Source: Bettongia penicillata ogilbyi (taxonomy: Eukaryota; Chordata; Mammalia; Diprotodontia; Potoroidae). From it: a stretch of DNA of 64,000 nucleotides. Positions within the stretch are counted from its first letter, which is position 1, and the number at the start of each line of letters is the position of its first letter. The notes below the pieces were generated by a model that had not been told where the DNA came from, made no database searches, and saw only the letters and a program-made list of their open reading frames with translations. Location of the stretch: positions 2,181,725-2,245,724 of the forward strand of contig JAJHZJ010000532.1 of the NCBI GenBank assembly GCA_023548195.1, given 5' to 3'. This document shows positions 11,040-21,560 of the stretch, in pieces. Position numbers and translations under genes: made by a program.

Positions 11040-11480
11040 TGTCTCTCAGCCCCAGGACCCCTTCCCCCACCAGCCCTGCCCCCCTCGCTCTGCTAGAGGT
11101 GGATGGCTGCTGAGACTGAATCCTATCGCTTATCTAACACAAAATAAACAGAACAATCTGGAGCTAATTTAAGTGGTTTACCATATCAGGATACAGCTGG
11201 GAAAGATTTTAAGAAAAGGCTCAGTGAACAATAGCCCTGTGAAGGCCTGACAGGCAGAGCACAGACAGCCTGGCAGACAGCTGTCAGCCACTCCAATAAC
11301 AATCCCCGCAGCCAATGAAAGCTGGCCAGGCTCTGAGCTCCCAGCCCAGCCTGGGACAGCAACAATGAAAACAAGGGATTAGAATGAGTTCCGAATTAAT
11401 GACTGGAGTGTCATGGTCCTCGGTATCCTAGGAGGCTACAGCTGTGCTCCGGTCCAGCAATGATGCAGGAGGAGGGGCGG
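11040..11480. promoter_or_regulatory. Candidate conserved non-coding / enhancer-like stretch
   Basis: A repeat-free stretch more GC-balanced than its surroundings. It holds four AACAAT strings (11152-11157, 11227-11232, 11298-11303, 11361-11366), which fit the SOX-family core. It also holds three CAGCTG E-boxes (11194-11199, 11278-11283, 11439-11444), and CCAAT strings near 11294 and 11332. Clustering of these motifs is visible; enhancer function is inference and cross-species conservation is unknown. Confidence 0.3.
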
Positions 11481-11841
11481 ATGGGAAACAGCCCAACCTC
11501 AACGAGGACTTTTCTGTCCCCCTCCCCCTATTTTTTAAATGAGAATGCACACATGCTAGCTCTCTACTCACTTGTGATTCAGGCAAAAGCACAGAGGAGA
11601 AAGAACATCTGTTTTTGACATCATTTTCTCCTACTTTGCAAAGAGAGTGGTTGGGTTTGTAAGGCTTTGTGGAATTTGGCCAGACCCTGAATTTCCTGGT
11701 GGGGCTCTAGAAGTAAAAATGCCACATGGGAAGGTTTCAGGGAGTTAAAGGAGAGCACCCACCCCATCAAAGAGGGCAGACCCTTAATAAAGACACTAAA
11801 AAACCCCCAATCTAACCCACTGGAACTAAATCAATTTTAAG
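11481..11841. other. Unique sequence
   Basis: No repeat, gene or RNA seen. Confidence 0.4.
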
Positions 11842-11849
11842 ACCTAGAG

Positions 11850-12022
11850 CAGAAGATTTTAACTTAGGTTGTACAGACTTGTTTATATTTTTTTTAAATA
11901 CTTTGATAACTGCCATTTGGGTATAATTTATTTCCTTTGCAACACTATGCATTTTACTTGATGTATTTAAAAAGATTATTCTGAGAAAAGGTCCATGTCA
12001 TAAAAAAGGTTAAGAACCGTTG
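11850..12022. mobile_element. hAT-type miniature element
   Basis: The left end CAGAAGATTTTAACTTAGG and the right end, which reads CAACGGTTCTTAACC on the other strand, are imperfect terminal inverted repeats. The flanks ACCTAGAG (11842-11849) and TCCTAGTG (12023-12030) match at 6 of 8 bases, the duplication length of hAT elements. The interior has AAAAAGATTATTCTGAGAAA and GGTCCATGTCA, also present in part in the element at 41.48 kb. There is no transposase. Confidence 0.65.
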
Positions 12023-12030
12023 TCCTAGTG

Positions 12031-12190
12031 GCAGCATGGTGGAAGGATCAGAACTTGGACCAGGTATCTAGCCTGAATTAGCTAACCTCAGACAAGTAAA
12101 GGAAGTCTTTCCAAATCTCATTAGTTTCCCAGGCACGCTGGATAAATTGACTTTCTGAGATCCTTCGCACCTCTATGACTTACTACTTTT
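12031..12190 (+). mobile_element. MIR-type SINE, plus strand, degraded
   Basis: Starts with GGCAGCATGGTGGAAGGATC, the usual MIR head. It decays through a short core and ends in the MIR-type tail GAGATCCTTCGCACCTCTATG. Confidence 0.6.
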
Positions 12191-12279
12191 CATTTTGTTT
12201 GAAACTTTGTTGCACTGTATGGAAGTATCACCTTTTCTCATGAAAAAACTGCCCCATAGGTAGAAGGGGAAGGGAATAG

Positions 12280-12655
12280 GCATTCATACATTACCTACCA
12301 TGTGCCAGGCATTATGCTATGTGCTTTATAAATATTATCCCATTTTACAAATATGCCTTTGAGGTAGGTGCTATTATTATAGGTGCCCATTTTATAGTTG
12401 AGGAAATGAAGTTAAACAAAAGTTAAGTGACTTGTCCAGGGTCACAAAGCTCGTAAGTGTCTGAGGTTGGATCTGAACTCATATCTTGGCAGGTGTTACT
12501 CTTATCTCCATTTTACAGTAAGGAAACTGAGGTAAACAGAAGCTAAATGACTTATCCATGGTCACACAGCTACTAAGTGTCTGAAGCTAAATTCAGGTCT
12601 TCCTGACTCCAGACCCAGTGATTTATCCGCTGTACCACCTAGCTCCCTCCTATAC
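12280..12655 (-). mobile_element. MIR-type SINE, minus strand, with duplicated core
   Basis: The reversed 3' half (TACCATGTGCCAGGCATTAT) is followed by one reversed core (TAAGTGACTTGTCCAGGGTC to about 12490). A second reversed core follows (CATTTTACAGTAAGGAAACT to CACCTAGCTCCCT at about 12650). Either two partial copies are joined or the core was duplicated. Confidence 0.75.
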
Positions 12656-12844
12656 ACAATAATCTTTGGACTGGGTGATTTCTACAAAACATTTAATGGC
12701 TAAAATTACCAGCACACTAAACACAGATCAAGGCCAGACTTCTGAAAGCAAAAAAGAGTTTATTTAATAAGTTAATCTTATAACTACAACAATACTTGAC
12801 ATTCACAATACTTTAAAGTTTGTAAAGTGCTTCGTATGCATTAT
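12656..12844. other. Unique sequence
   Basis: Nothing recognised apart from a short MIR-like TTTAAAGTTTGTAAAGTGCTT at about 12810. Confidence 0.4.
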
Positions 12845-13250
12845 AGTGGAAGGGACAGAGTACTGAACCTGGAGCCAGAGGTCCTGGGTTTAAATGGTGA
12901 TGTGTCACCTGTGTCTCTTTAGACAAATCACTCAACCTCTTTCTTTGAGTTACAATTTCATTATCTGTAAAAAAGTGGAGACTGAACAGATCAGCAGTTC
13001 TCAAACTTGTTGGTCTCAGGACTCTTTTATACTCTCAAAAATTGCTGAAGACCCCAGAGTCCTTTATTTAGGGTGAGTTATATGTTGTATTTGTTGGATT
13101 CCAAATTAAAACCCTTTAGTATTATTATGAAAGTGGTCTTGAATTCACAATTCCCCTGAAAGAGTCTTGGACCAGACTTTGAGAACCTCTGGAATAGATA
13201 AACTCTCAGGCCCTTTCCAGCTCTAAAGCTATTATCCTATGATCTCATAT
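12845..13250 (+). mobile_element. MIR/THER-type SINE, plus strand, split by a hAT element
   Basis: The left part (12845-12991) has the head AGTGGAAGGGACAGAGTACT and a core with TTTCATTATCTGTAAAAAAG. The right part (13192-13250) has AGGCCCTTTCCAGCTCTAAA and CTATTATCCTATGATCTC. The two parts join in register across the 200-bp insertion. Confidence 0.8.
12992..13191. mobile_element. hAT-type miniature element inside a SINE
   Basis: Terminal inverted repeats: the left end CAGCAGTTCTCAAACTTGTT and the right end, read on the other strand, CAGAGGTTCTCAAAGTCTGG. The flanks GAACAGAT (12984-12991) and GAATAGAT (13192-13199) match at 7 of 8 bases. Length 200 bp, no coding capacity. It disrupts the SINE exactly, so both ends are well supported. 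Confidence 0.85.
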
Positions 13251-13689
13251 TTTCAGAGGGGAAAAAAAAGTTGGAAAGGACAGTTTCCTTCCCTTTCAAA
13301 GCCATAGCATCATCTCTATTTCTAGATTAGTCTATGCAGTTTTGGATGGTTGCCTCAAAAAAAAATTGGCACCAAAGAAAACTGTGTAGGAAGAGACAAT
13401 GTGTTAGGCATTGAACTTCTCTAGAGTCTCTATTTGGCTAAGTGAACTAGATCTACTCTGCTGTTACTTTTTTGATCTTGTTTATTTAACAAGTGGGTTA
13501 TTCATCTTAGAAAGCAGGGAATGCAATATCAAGAAAACTTCTTTTAGAGAGATTAACTCACTTCCAAGTAACTTGGATTAAGCATGGTACTTTCTTCCTT
13601 AAAGGTAAAAACTACTGTTTACCTGAAGAGGCTGGTGTAATAAATTCATATCTCTGTGTCCTCTCTTGTTCAGAGAGTGAGAAGAGAGA
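13251..13689. other. Unique sequence
   Basis: No repeat or gene recognised. Confidence 0.4.
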
Positions 13690-14415
13690 AATCATCTAAA
13701 TGACTCCCACCCAGATCTCCATATCCAGCCCAATACTATGTCCTGAGCTCCATGCCCACAGCACCAATTATCCACTGGACATTTAAAACTGAAGGTCCCA
13801 GAGGCATCTTCAACTCAGCATGACTGAAACAGAACTCATCTTTTCCCCACAAAATATCCCTCTTTCTCACTTCCCTACTTTTGTCAAGGGTACCACCATC
13901 CTTCTTTTCCTGATTCAAGAAGCTCTTGATTCCCTCTCAACCTCTCACTACTCCTCACCCCTTTCCAGGTGCCAAGTCTTGTTGTGTCGTCTATACTGTC
14001 TCTCACATTCATTCCCTTATTTCAGAGGGCCATCCCTTTCTATGTGGAGTGTTCTGATAGCCTTCTAATTGGTTTCATGATCTCCAACTTCTTCCTTCTC
14101 CAATCCATCCTCTCTACACAGTGGCTAAATCACATGGGTCACCGTGTTACTCTCCTGATCTAAAAGTTCCAAGAGCCTCCTCCTTCTTCCAGGACAAAAT
14201 GTGAACTTTTCTGTTTGACACCTAAAGTCCTTCACAGTTTGAATTCCACCCTGCTCTTCCAGGCTTACTGTACAATACTCTCCTTCATATATGTTACAGT
14301 AAAGCCACATGGGTCTCTTACATTATTCAAAGGTAAGTCTTCATCTTCCATCTCTGCGTCTTTGCACAAGCTGTTCCCCTTGCCTGTGTCCCCTAAAGAT
14401 CCTTTTCTTATGGCA
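13690..14415 (+). mobile_element. L2-type LINE 3' region, plus strand, degraded
   Basis: The pyrimidine-rich text with CATGACTGAAACAGAACTCATC, AAGGGTACCACCATCCTTC, CCAATCCATCCTCTCTACAC, TCACATGGGTCACCGTGTTA and GTCTTTGCACAAGCTGTTCC follows the order of the mammalian L2 region that spans the end of the ORF and the 3' UTR. Several plus-strand frames of 60-90 codons cover it, broken by stops. No intact domain. Confidence 0.7.
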
Positions 14416-14884
14416 CAGTTCAGTGATAAAAGAGCAAAAAAATTTTTTGTATAAAGGAAAATACATTAACTCAACACATCTATATGAGGAAACATATTTC
14501 AGATGTTATTTGAGCAGTTTTAGACACTGGTATAAATATAAAAACTCAAATAACCTTGTAAATGATATAGAATAATGCTTCACTTGTATATGAACAATTT
14601 AGTGTTTTTTTAAGGAGGTAGCTTAAGAGTATTTATTTGTTATAAACTAAAGAAATATGAGTATGAACAATTTCAAGGACACCAAAGAACATACGGGACC
14701 ACACTGAAGAAGTCAGACTTTCAAGGCACCATAGCATATTTGAATAATTGTTTTTAGGACTAAAAAGGATATTTGGAGTCTGCAATATGATTTTAAAAGG
14801 ACTATTGATTTGAGTCCAGTCCCGTAGTTGCCTCACCACAACATATCAGGTGCTTAGTAAGTGATTATTTAAATCAACTGATTG
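14416..14884. other. Unique AT-rich sequence
   Basis: Nothing recognised. Confidence 0.4.
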
Positions 14885-15535
14885 CATCGTGAGAGGGTGA
14901 TAGCTTTTCTGACTGCTGTGTTACACTGTAGACTTTTATTGAGTTTGTAGTTCACAAAGCTCTCCATATTTTTTAAGTTATTGCTAGCCATACTTACCTC
15001 ATCCTGTACTTGTATTTTGTTCCAATCCAAGCGTAGAACTTTACATTTACCCATGTATAATTTCGTTTTATTTGAATTGTCCATTCTTATTGAATCACAA
15101 TTTTAGAGGCAAAAAGGATCTTAGTGTCATCTAGTCCAATTTCAGTATTTTACAGATGAAGAAAAGGAGGTATGGGTAAGTTAAGTAATTTGTCCAAAGT
15201 TAGATAATAAGTAGCCAAGTTAGATTTCAGGCCCAACTCCTAGGACTACATGCTTCTGATTGTACCCCATGTCTGTTAATATCTTTCTTGGACCATTTCT
15301 GTCATCCAGTCTGTTAGTTACCTCTTACATACTTGGTTCCATCAACACATTTTATGAGCATGCCATCTATGCCTTCACTGGAAAAAAAAATGCTCACAAT
15401 ACAAAATCAAGGACAGATCCCTGGGATGTTCTCCTAGAGACCTCTATCCGAAGAGATGTTGCTCCTGTGACTAATGACTACTCTTTTGGGTCCCGTCATT
15501 CTGATCCAATTAATCTGATCAATGAGATAAAAATT
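14885..15535 (-). mobile_element. L3/CR1-type LINE relic, minus strand, split by a SINE
   Basis: The plus strand carries the reversed CR1 text: ACTGCTGTGTTACACTGTAG, CCAAGCGTAGAACTTTACAT, then past 15260 GGACAGATCCCTGGGATGTT, CCTAGAGACCTCTATCCG, and TAATGACTACTCTTTTGGGT. The order and orientation match a CR1-clade reverse-transcriptase ORF on the minus strand. The MIR-like piece at 15085-15258 sits inside it. No open frame of useful length survives. Confidence 0.7.
15085..15258 (+). mobile_element. THER1/MIR-related SINE inside the CR1 relic
   Basis: Reads AGAGGCAAAAAGGATCTTAG, TCATCTAGTCCAATTTCAGT, TTTTACAGATGAAGAAAAGG, then AGTAGCCAAGTTAGATTTCA. The CR1 text resumes on its far side. Confidence 0.65.
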
Positions 15536-15839
15536 GGTCAGAGGAATAGCTTGTCTTTGTTGGAATTAACTAGAAGTAGAGTCCATTGTGCCTTAAGAGG
15601 GCAGATTTGAGAAAGGTTTAGTAAATTTAGATGAACTCATTGAGAAAGTCAACCAGATACAGCATGTTTCTTGGTTTCTGGGATTTAGTTTACCACCTCC
15701 ATGTTACTAAAAGTGAATTAGAATTATGGCATATTATTATGCCTACTGTCTAATCACTATTTTTTTTTTGCTCATGCTATTAATGAATGAACCAAGCCTA
15801 TACAAATCAAAAAGAGAAGCACCCTCTGTAAAAACAAAT
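15536..15839. other. Unique sequence
   Basis: Includes a T9 run near 15765. Nothing else recognised. Confidence 0.4.
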
Positions 15840-16200
15840 ACACAAATCTGCCATTATGATTTTAGCAGTTAACAGCATAAGAGATGAGTCAGGTAACTCT
15901 ACTCCATCAGCTCTGCTGCCAGTTTTGGTTAAGTACAGCACCAGTGACATCTGTCATCTAGCCAGTGCTGTCATTTAGCCAGTAAAGAGGTCTTTGGAGC
16001 ACAATGCAAAGGGAAGGAGGCAGACAGGAATTTCCCCAATTACCTGGCTAAATGCAGCTATATTACAGTGAATGTAATGTTTTTCTTGAAAACTAATTAA
16101 GTTGCTGTTGTATAGTTTTGTTTCCAGTTAAAGACAAGCTACTCATTAAAATAGTGATTTTTTTTGGCCAGTTTTTCTCCAAGAATAATATTTTCAAAAG
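15840..16200. promoter_or_regulatory. Candidate conserved non-coding element
   Basis: Repeat-free and compositionally even. It holds GTTAAC (15868-15873, HNF1-like half), TGAGTCA (15885-15891, AP-1 site) and TAATTA (16094-16099, homeodomain core). The string CAGTGAATGTAATG and neighbouring text lack the decay seen in the surrounding repeats. Regulatory function is inferred from motif content only. Confidence 0.25.
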
Positions 16201-16264
16201 GAAATGAATTTATCATTTTGGTCAAATAAACACTATTATCTGTCCACGTAAACATGGCCAGAGA

Positions 16265-17040
16265 AGTGAGGCAGCAAGGTGTTATGTATGGCCAAAGTGG
16301 TGGACTTGGAGTAAGCGAGACCTGGACTCAACAGCTAGCCTAGATGCTGGGTTCATGATGCATTTTTGTTTAGTATAATCAAGTGCCTCTGATTGAATAA
16401 CGTGATTAGAGAAGATCTTCTCCACCCATTGATGGGCCTGGGGAGATCTGTAGGAAGGCCCAGGCCTTTTGTTAGAGGCACTGGCTGGCTCTGAAAAGTG
16501 TAAAAGACCCCGGGTGAGGTTTTACTTTGGGGCTTACTGACTGGAAGTGTTTGTATGGCCACACAAGACTCTGGGCAGCTGCGAAGGAGCCTCCCGGCTT
16601 TGAAAACCCAGATGTTGGGGCTTCTCTCTCCAGTAACTATGTATCTATGTAATGGTCAGAGAGTTGGATCTGTGTGTTGATACATGACGTATGTATTGCT
16701 TATGTCAAGCAGCTGGAAGCCCTGTCTGTTGATCTGTATTTCTCTGTATTTTCTCTGAAGTTCAGGGTGCTGACTTTTCCCCCTGAACTAAGTGAATGAT
16801 ATATGTGCTTGATTAAAGTGATTGTTGACCCCTCAAAAGTTACCTTCCTTTTAGAAAAGCAGATCTAAGAACCTGTGATAGCAGCCCCCCTGTGTATGTT
16901 GGGGTCTTTGCTGTGACAGACACTAATTTTCTAATCCTGGGCAAGCCACCTCTCTGGGCCTCATTTTCCTCATTTATACAAAGAGCAAGTTAGAATGTAT
17001 GACCTCTAAGGTCCCTTCTAGCCTTAAATCTATGACCTTG
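16265..17040 (+). mobile_element. MIR-type SINE, plus strand, split by a solo LTR
   Basis: The left part, 16265-16347, has the head GAGGCAGCAAGGTGTTATGT and GGACTTGGAGTAAGCGAGAC. The right part, 16919-17040, resumes with CTAATCCTGGGCAAGCCACC, GGGCCTCATTTTCCTCATTT and AAGGTCCCTTCTAGCCTTAA. The middle of the core is replaced by the LTR. Confidence 0.75.
16348..16918 (+). mobile_element. Solo LTR of an endogenous retrovirus family, copy 1
   Basis: About 570 bp, interrupting a MIR. Blocks shared with a second copy at 54.97-55.48 kb: CACCCATTGATGGGCCTG, TTACTGACTGGAAGTGTTTG, TTTGAAAACCCAGATGTTGG, and GATTAAAGTGATTGTTGACC. An ATTAAA polyadenylation-type signal sits at 16812-16817, and the right end reads TTGCTGTGACA. 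No internal retroviral genes are next to it, so it is a solo LTR. I could not fix the left end or find a clear target duplication. Confidence 0.75.
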
Positions 17041-18069
17041 GAGTCCCATGAAGAGCGATGAAGTTGGGTGAATGGTCATGGTATTCATGGCCCACTCCAC
17101 ATTAGGACTGTTGAACAAGTATCTCTAGTTTTTGTGGAATTACTCTCCTATGGTACAATCAAATCAATAACTGTTAAATATTTCACAAAGGTGATGATTG
17201 TGATATTGTACTCAGATATAAAGGCAGTAGTTGAAAATATTAATTTATTTTACATTATTGAATTAGAGTCTCTTGAACTTGATATTCAAATTTACGCAAA
17301 ATAATTCTTCAAAGTCCAATCTAAGAAATATCCAAATTGCCAACCCTTGGAACAACAATCATCTCTCTCTAAACACATCTAAGAGTAAATACACACCAAA
17401 ATGTCAAAGGAAGGAATTCAAACAATTGTTAACAGATACACCTATGGTAAATGAGCACAAAAGCAGTTAGATTTCTAAATGACTGTTAGTCAGACTATGT
17501 TAAAAGTCTAGCCTTTCACAAGAGAAAATTAAAGTGAAAATAAGGGCCTTGTTTACCTGAAACAATGGTCATAGTCTGAAAAAATAAATATGGCAGTACC
17601 TTTTTTAGACAGAGAAAGTTTCAGGGCTATCCAAAACATGCAGCAAAACTATTAAAAATCTCTTTGTTAACCCTTCTTATCATAATTGAGCAGCTCACAA
17701 AATGTGCTAAGTTGGACTAAATGACCCCCAGGGTTCCTTCCAACTCTATGACTCTATGAGCAGTGCCACATCATGGTCACTGCTGTTGCGTCACCATTCT
17801 TAGTACGGTGCCTCTCTTTACTTTTCTGCTTCAGTTCACGTCCCACATCCTTCATCAAGCCTTTAGCTGCTCTCACTATTTCCACTGCTTCCACTTGGTC
17901 TAGTTCAGTTTTAGTTGAATATAAGGAATAGCCCTCAAAGAAATCCTTCCAGCCTGGGAAGAAAGCAAGCTTACACAGGATCCAGACTGGAGGGCAAGGC
18001 TTCTCCCAGAAGGGCTGTTTGGAGGATCTCAAAAGGAAAGAAGATGAGAGAGAGGCTGACAGGACTCTC
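17041..18069. other. Unique sequence with a MIR tail remnant
   Basis: At 17700-17757 there is a MIR-type tail (GGTTCCTTCCAACTCTATGA). Otherwise nothing. A 136-codon minus-strand frame at 17754-18164 runs through the CA microsatellite and has no recognised domain. Confidence 0.4.
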
Positions 18070-18127
18070 CCTCCAACACACACACATACACATGCACACA
18101 CACACGTGTGCACATGCACACACACAG
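18070..18127. repeat. (CA)n microsatellite, interrupted
   Basis: ACACACAC blocks interrupted by TACACATG and GTGTGCACATG. Confidence 0.85.
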
Positions 18128-18641
18128 TGACCTCTGCACTGTCCTTACCCAAACCCATGCCCACAGAGGAGATCGGGAGAGGTCTCTCTTAAATGATATA
18201 TTATTGTAGATAGGAGATGATGGCGATCTCTCCCAGGCAGGGCCAGCATCTCAAAGACACATCTAGACCACCGTAACGCAGGCTTTTTTTTTGGTTTGTT
18301 TGTTTTAGAGTATTTTTTTTGTGAGGGGGGATATGTTGTGTGTATGTGTGTGTATGTTTTGTTTGCTTTGCTTTTTGCCTTCTAATATTTGTCATAAACA
18401 TGAGCTAATCCACAACTACATTTTCATGAGTAGAATTACTCCAAATTCAGCCCATTTAAAAATCTACCCAGTTGGACTCAAGTCTAAACCACTGACTGAG
18501 GGTTACACACACACAGCAAATGTATTTTCCCTTGGGGCTGAAGACTTGTTATTTACACTGCTATAGAGAACTCCTGATGACAAAGAGGAAACTCCTTCTG
18601 CTAATGAAAATCCTAGTCTCTTCTGCAATTTATACTTTCCT
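18128..18641. other. Unique sequence
   Basis: Includes a T/G-rich segment at 18280-18380 with GTGTGTATGTGTGTGT. No gene seen. Confidence 0.4.
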
Positions 18642-18870
18642 GGGGGTTCCAAGAGGTTAAGGAACTTGCCCGGGGCACCTCACCAATGTCTGTGGCAGAA
18701 CTTGAACCCAGATCTTCTTGACTCTGACACCAGCTCTCTCTCTCCATTAGCTTGCACTGTACTTCTGTCAGTGTCTTGCTGTTTCTCTCTCCCTCTCTCT
18801 CTCTTCTGTCTCTTCCTATCTTTCTTTTACTCTCCCTGTCTCCTTTCTCTCTTCCCGTTCCCCTCTTTTC
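18642..18870 (-). mobile_element. MIR fragment, minus strand, followed by a CT-rich tract
   Basis: At 18642-18735 the reversed core reads AAGAGGTTAAGGAACTTGCC and GAACTTGAACCCAGATCTTC. From 18735 to about 18870 the plus strand is almost all C and T (CTCTCTCTCC, TCCCTCTCTCTCTC). Confidence 0.6.
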
Positions 18871-19029
18871 CACGCACAGTCTTAGTGCAGTTTTTAGCTA
18901 TTAAAGTTTAAAATAGTTAAACAGAGAGACATAAACCCATAAATACTTGAAGATTCTCCAATTTCACCAGTGTAGAAGACTCCTTTCTGGGTGTGAAAAC
19001 TTGCTTTACTAGTGCAGATCACAGCCCAT

Positions 19030-19190
19030 CCATGTAGTAAATAAATATTAAGAAATTGCCTGAGGCCCACAGACACAAAGCAACATGCTTCTCACAGAGC
19101 TTTTATGTGTCCGAGGTAGATTTGAACTCAAGTTCTCTTACTTTAAGTTCAGGAGTCTCACCTTATGCCACAGTATCTCTGAAAATATGA
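19030..19190 (-). mobile_element. MIR-type SINE fragment, minus strand
   Basis: Contains GGTAGATTTGAACTCAAGTT and a reversed head with CACCTTATGCCACAGTAT. Confidence 0.55.
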
Positions 19191-19690
19191 GCATAAACAT
19201 AAAATGAGAAGTAAATGAAGACAAAACTAATGATACCAAATAGTTATAAACCTGTATGTTAAGAAATTAAAATGACACCTGTACCAATACATTCCTTCTC
19301 AAGTTCCCCTCCTTTCCCATTTGTGGGGAGCGTATCTATGCAAACTGGAACAGTTCTGGCTCAATTCTGGTAGAGACTTTCTCCTTTGTTCTATCCACAC
19401 TGAGCTTTCACGTTCAATCTATTTGATTTTTGTTTCCCCTTATTTTCTTAGACATCTCCCCAAGCTATCTGGTAATTATTTGACCAACTACTATCTCTGC
19501 TTGAGCAGAAATGAATCATCCACCCAATTAAAACTAACAAAAATATATCTTGACAATCATTCTGGGTCTCTAGCTCCTACCCATCAATTGTGGTTTTAAG
19601 ACATCCTTAGAGCCAGTGATGATACAGCAGTAACTTGTTCTGTAAGATGAATTCAACTAAAGAATATACTCAATAATTACAATAATAGAT
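19191..19690. other. Unique sequence
   Basis: No repeat recognised. A 92-codon plus-strand frame at 19321-19599 matches nothing that I know. Confidence 0.4.
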
Positions 19691-19694
19691 TACA

Positions 19695-20035
19695 ATCCCT
19701 AAGAACATAAGATTTAGAACTGGTCGTACCTTAGAGATGACCTATTTCCACCATCTCATTTTGGGAATGAAGCTCCTGAGGCCCCTGAAGTTAATGGGAC
19801 TGGCCTAAAGAGCACAATGAATCTGCATCGATAGCAGTACCTTACAGTTTATAATGGGCTTTACACAACTTATCTCAAGTGATCAGTTCTATTATCATCC
19901 TTGTGTGACCAATGAGGACACTGAGGCTCAGAGAATTGATGTGACTGGCCCAGGGGCACACAGTTAACACGTGACAAAGCCTGGGCTTAAACCACAGTCT
20001 CCCCAAACCCAAATCCAGTGTACTGGATTCCAAAC
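19695..20035 (-). mobile_element. THER1-like fragment and MIR-type SINE, minus strand
   Basis: 19695-19815 is a THER1-like piece (GATTTAGAACTGGTCGTACC). 19830-20035 is a reversed MIR with GCTTTACACAACTTATCTCA, CAATGAGGACACTGAGGCTC, and AACACGTGACAAAGCCTGGG. Confidence 0.65.
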
Positions 20036-20194
20036 CACATTGACTTCCAAGAGAACCACTGATACTCCTAAAGCTCATACATGAAGGGTCATGATTAATG
20101 AAACACAGCCTCAAAGTATCAGTACTAACTCTACACAGAGAAAGAACAGGAAATGAGAAAACATTAAGGCAGGGGTTGAAGTTTATGATTTTCT

Positions 20195-20390
20195 CTGCAT
20201 TTCTACCTTAGCACTTTATGAAGCACTTTATATTTATCTCATCTGATACTCATCACAGTCCTGGCTATTCTTACTCCCACTTTACAGATGAGGAAACTGA
20301 GGCAGACAGAGACTTAAATTACTTGTCTAGAATCACACAGGTATTCCTGATTGCAGGTACAGCACTACAACCGCCAAGCTGCCTGCAGAA
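20195..20390 (-). mobile_element. MIR-type SINE, minus strand
   Basis: GAAGCACTTTATATTTATCT, then TTTACAGATGAGGAAACTGA, then GTCTAGAATCACACAGG; a core segment is deleted before the reversed head. Confidence 0.75.
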
Positions 20391-20399
20391 TCTTCAATA

Positions 20400-21560
20400 T
20401 GTCCCCACCGACTAAGTCCTTCCTTGCTCCCTACAAACATGCCTATGTATTCTCCACCCTTAAAAAATGCTTGTTGTTTCTGCTATTAGGGTCATCCGGT
20501 ATTTCTCCCCCCTTTAAGTTAAATTCCTTAAAAAAGTCATATACAATCAGTGCCTCCACTTGCCCTTATCTCACTCTTCCAAACCATCTGCAATCTGGTT
20601 TCCAATCTCTTCATTCAACTAAAACTGCTCTTTCCAAAGTCACCACTGAATTCTGACAGTCAAATCTGAAGGGCTTTTCTCAATCCTAATTCTTTTTGAC
20701 TTCTCTTTGGCCTCTCACTGCTCATCCCCTCTTCTCCTGGAAGCTCACTCCTCTTTCCTAGTACTCCTTTTAACCACTTCTCAAGAACCTTGCTGGTTCC
20801 TCATCCAAGTCATCCCAGATCTGTTTATCCATTTGTCTATCTATACTCATATGTACATGCACATATATGTGCATGTATGCATGTGTACACACACACATAT
20901 ATAAACATGTGTGTGTATATGTATATATTCCTAACCTCTCCCCTGAGTGTGTTTCAGTTGTCCAACTGCCTCTGGTCCATCTCAAACTGGGTATCCAACA
21001 GGTGTCTCAAACTGCACAAATCCAAAACAAAACTCATTACATCACCCCGCAATATTCCCTACTTCCCAACTTCCCTCTTACTGCCCAGGGCCCCACCATT
21101 ACCCTAGCCCCCCAGGCTCACTGCCAGAATGACTCCTCTTCCCACCCTCCACATATCCAAGCTACCCCCCAATCTTGGCGTTTCATTTCTCCCTTTACGT
21201 GTCCTCTCCTCTTATGCAGCCACCACCCTGGTTTAGGAGCTTATCACCCGATGCCTGGACGACTGCAGTAACCTTCTGGTTTGCCTTGTGATCGTCCTGA
21301 AGTGTGGTTCTCACCACTACTCAGTATACTCCGAAGGCTGCCTGTCACTTCCAGGATCAAATATAAAGCCCTCTGCTCTTTCACAACATGACCCCTTTGT
21401 ACTTCTTACCTCACACTCCCCTTGGCACACTGCGTTGTCCAACAACACTGACTCTCTCACCGTTCCTCCCTCTCCTTTCCCTGGCCTATCCCCCAAGCCT
21501 GATATTACGTACACAGTGGATGCTTACTAAATGCTTGCTTAAAGTTCCCTCCCCTTACCA
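20400..21560 (+). mobile_element. L2-type LINE relic, plus strand
   Basis: A degraded reverse-transcriptase block translates as QSGFQSLHSTKTALSKVTTE at about 20588-20655, close to the L2/CR1 box with S-GFRP-HST--AL-KV. A second block translates as LFSILILFDFSLASH near 20672, the site of the catalytic L-DLS-AFDTV motif, which has lost the Asp. From 20940 the text follows the L2 3' region (CTGCACAAATCCAAAACAAA, GGATCAAATATAAAGCCCTC, AGTGGATGCTTACTAAATGC). A microsatellite interrupts it at 20845-20935. Confidence 0.75.
20845..20935. repeat. Mixed ATGT/ACAC microsatellite
   Basis: Alternating purine-pyrimidine text such as ATGTACATGCACATATATGT and ACACACACACATATATA. It splits the L2 relic. Confidence 0.8.

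Noticed and set aside
20867..21271. 134-codon plus-strand frame with many Pro and His residues
   Set aside because: It runs through a microsatellite and the L2 3' region, which is pyrimidine-rich and open by composition.
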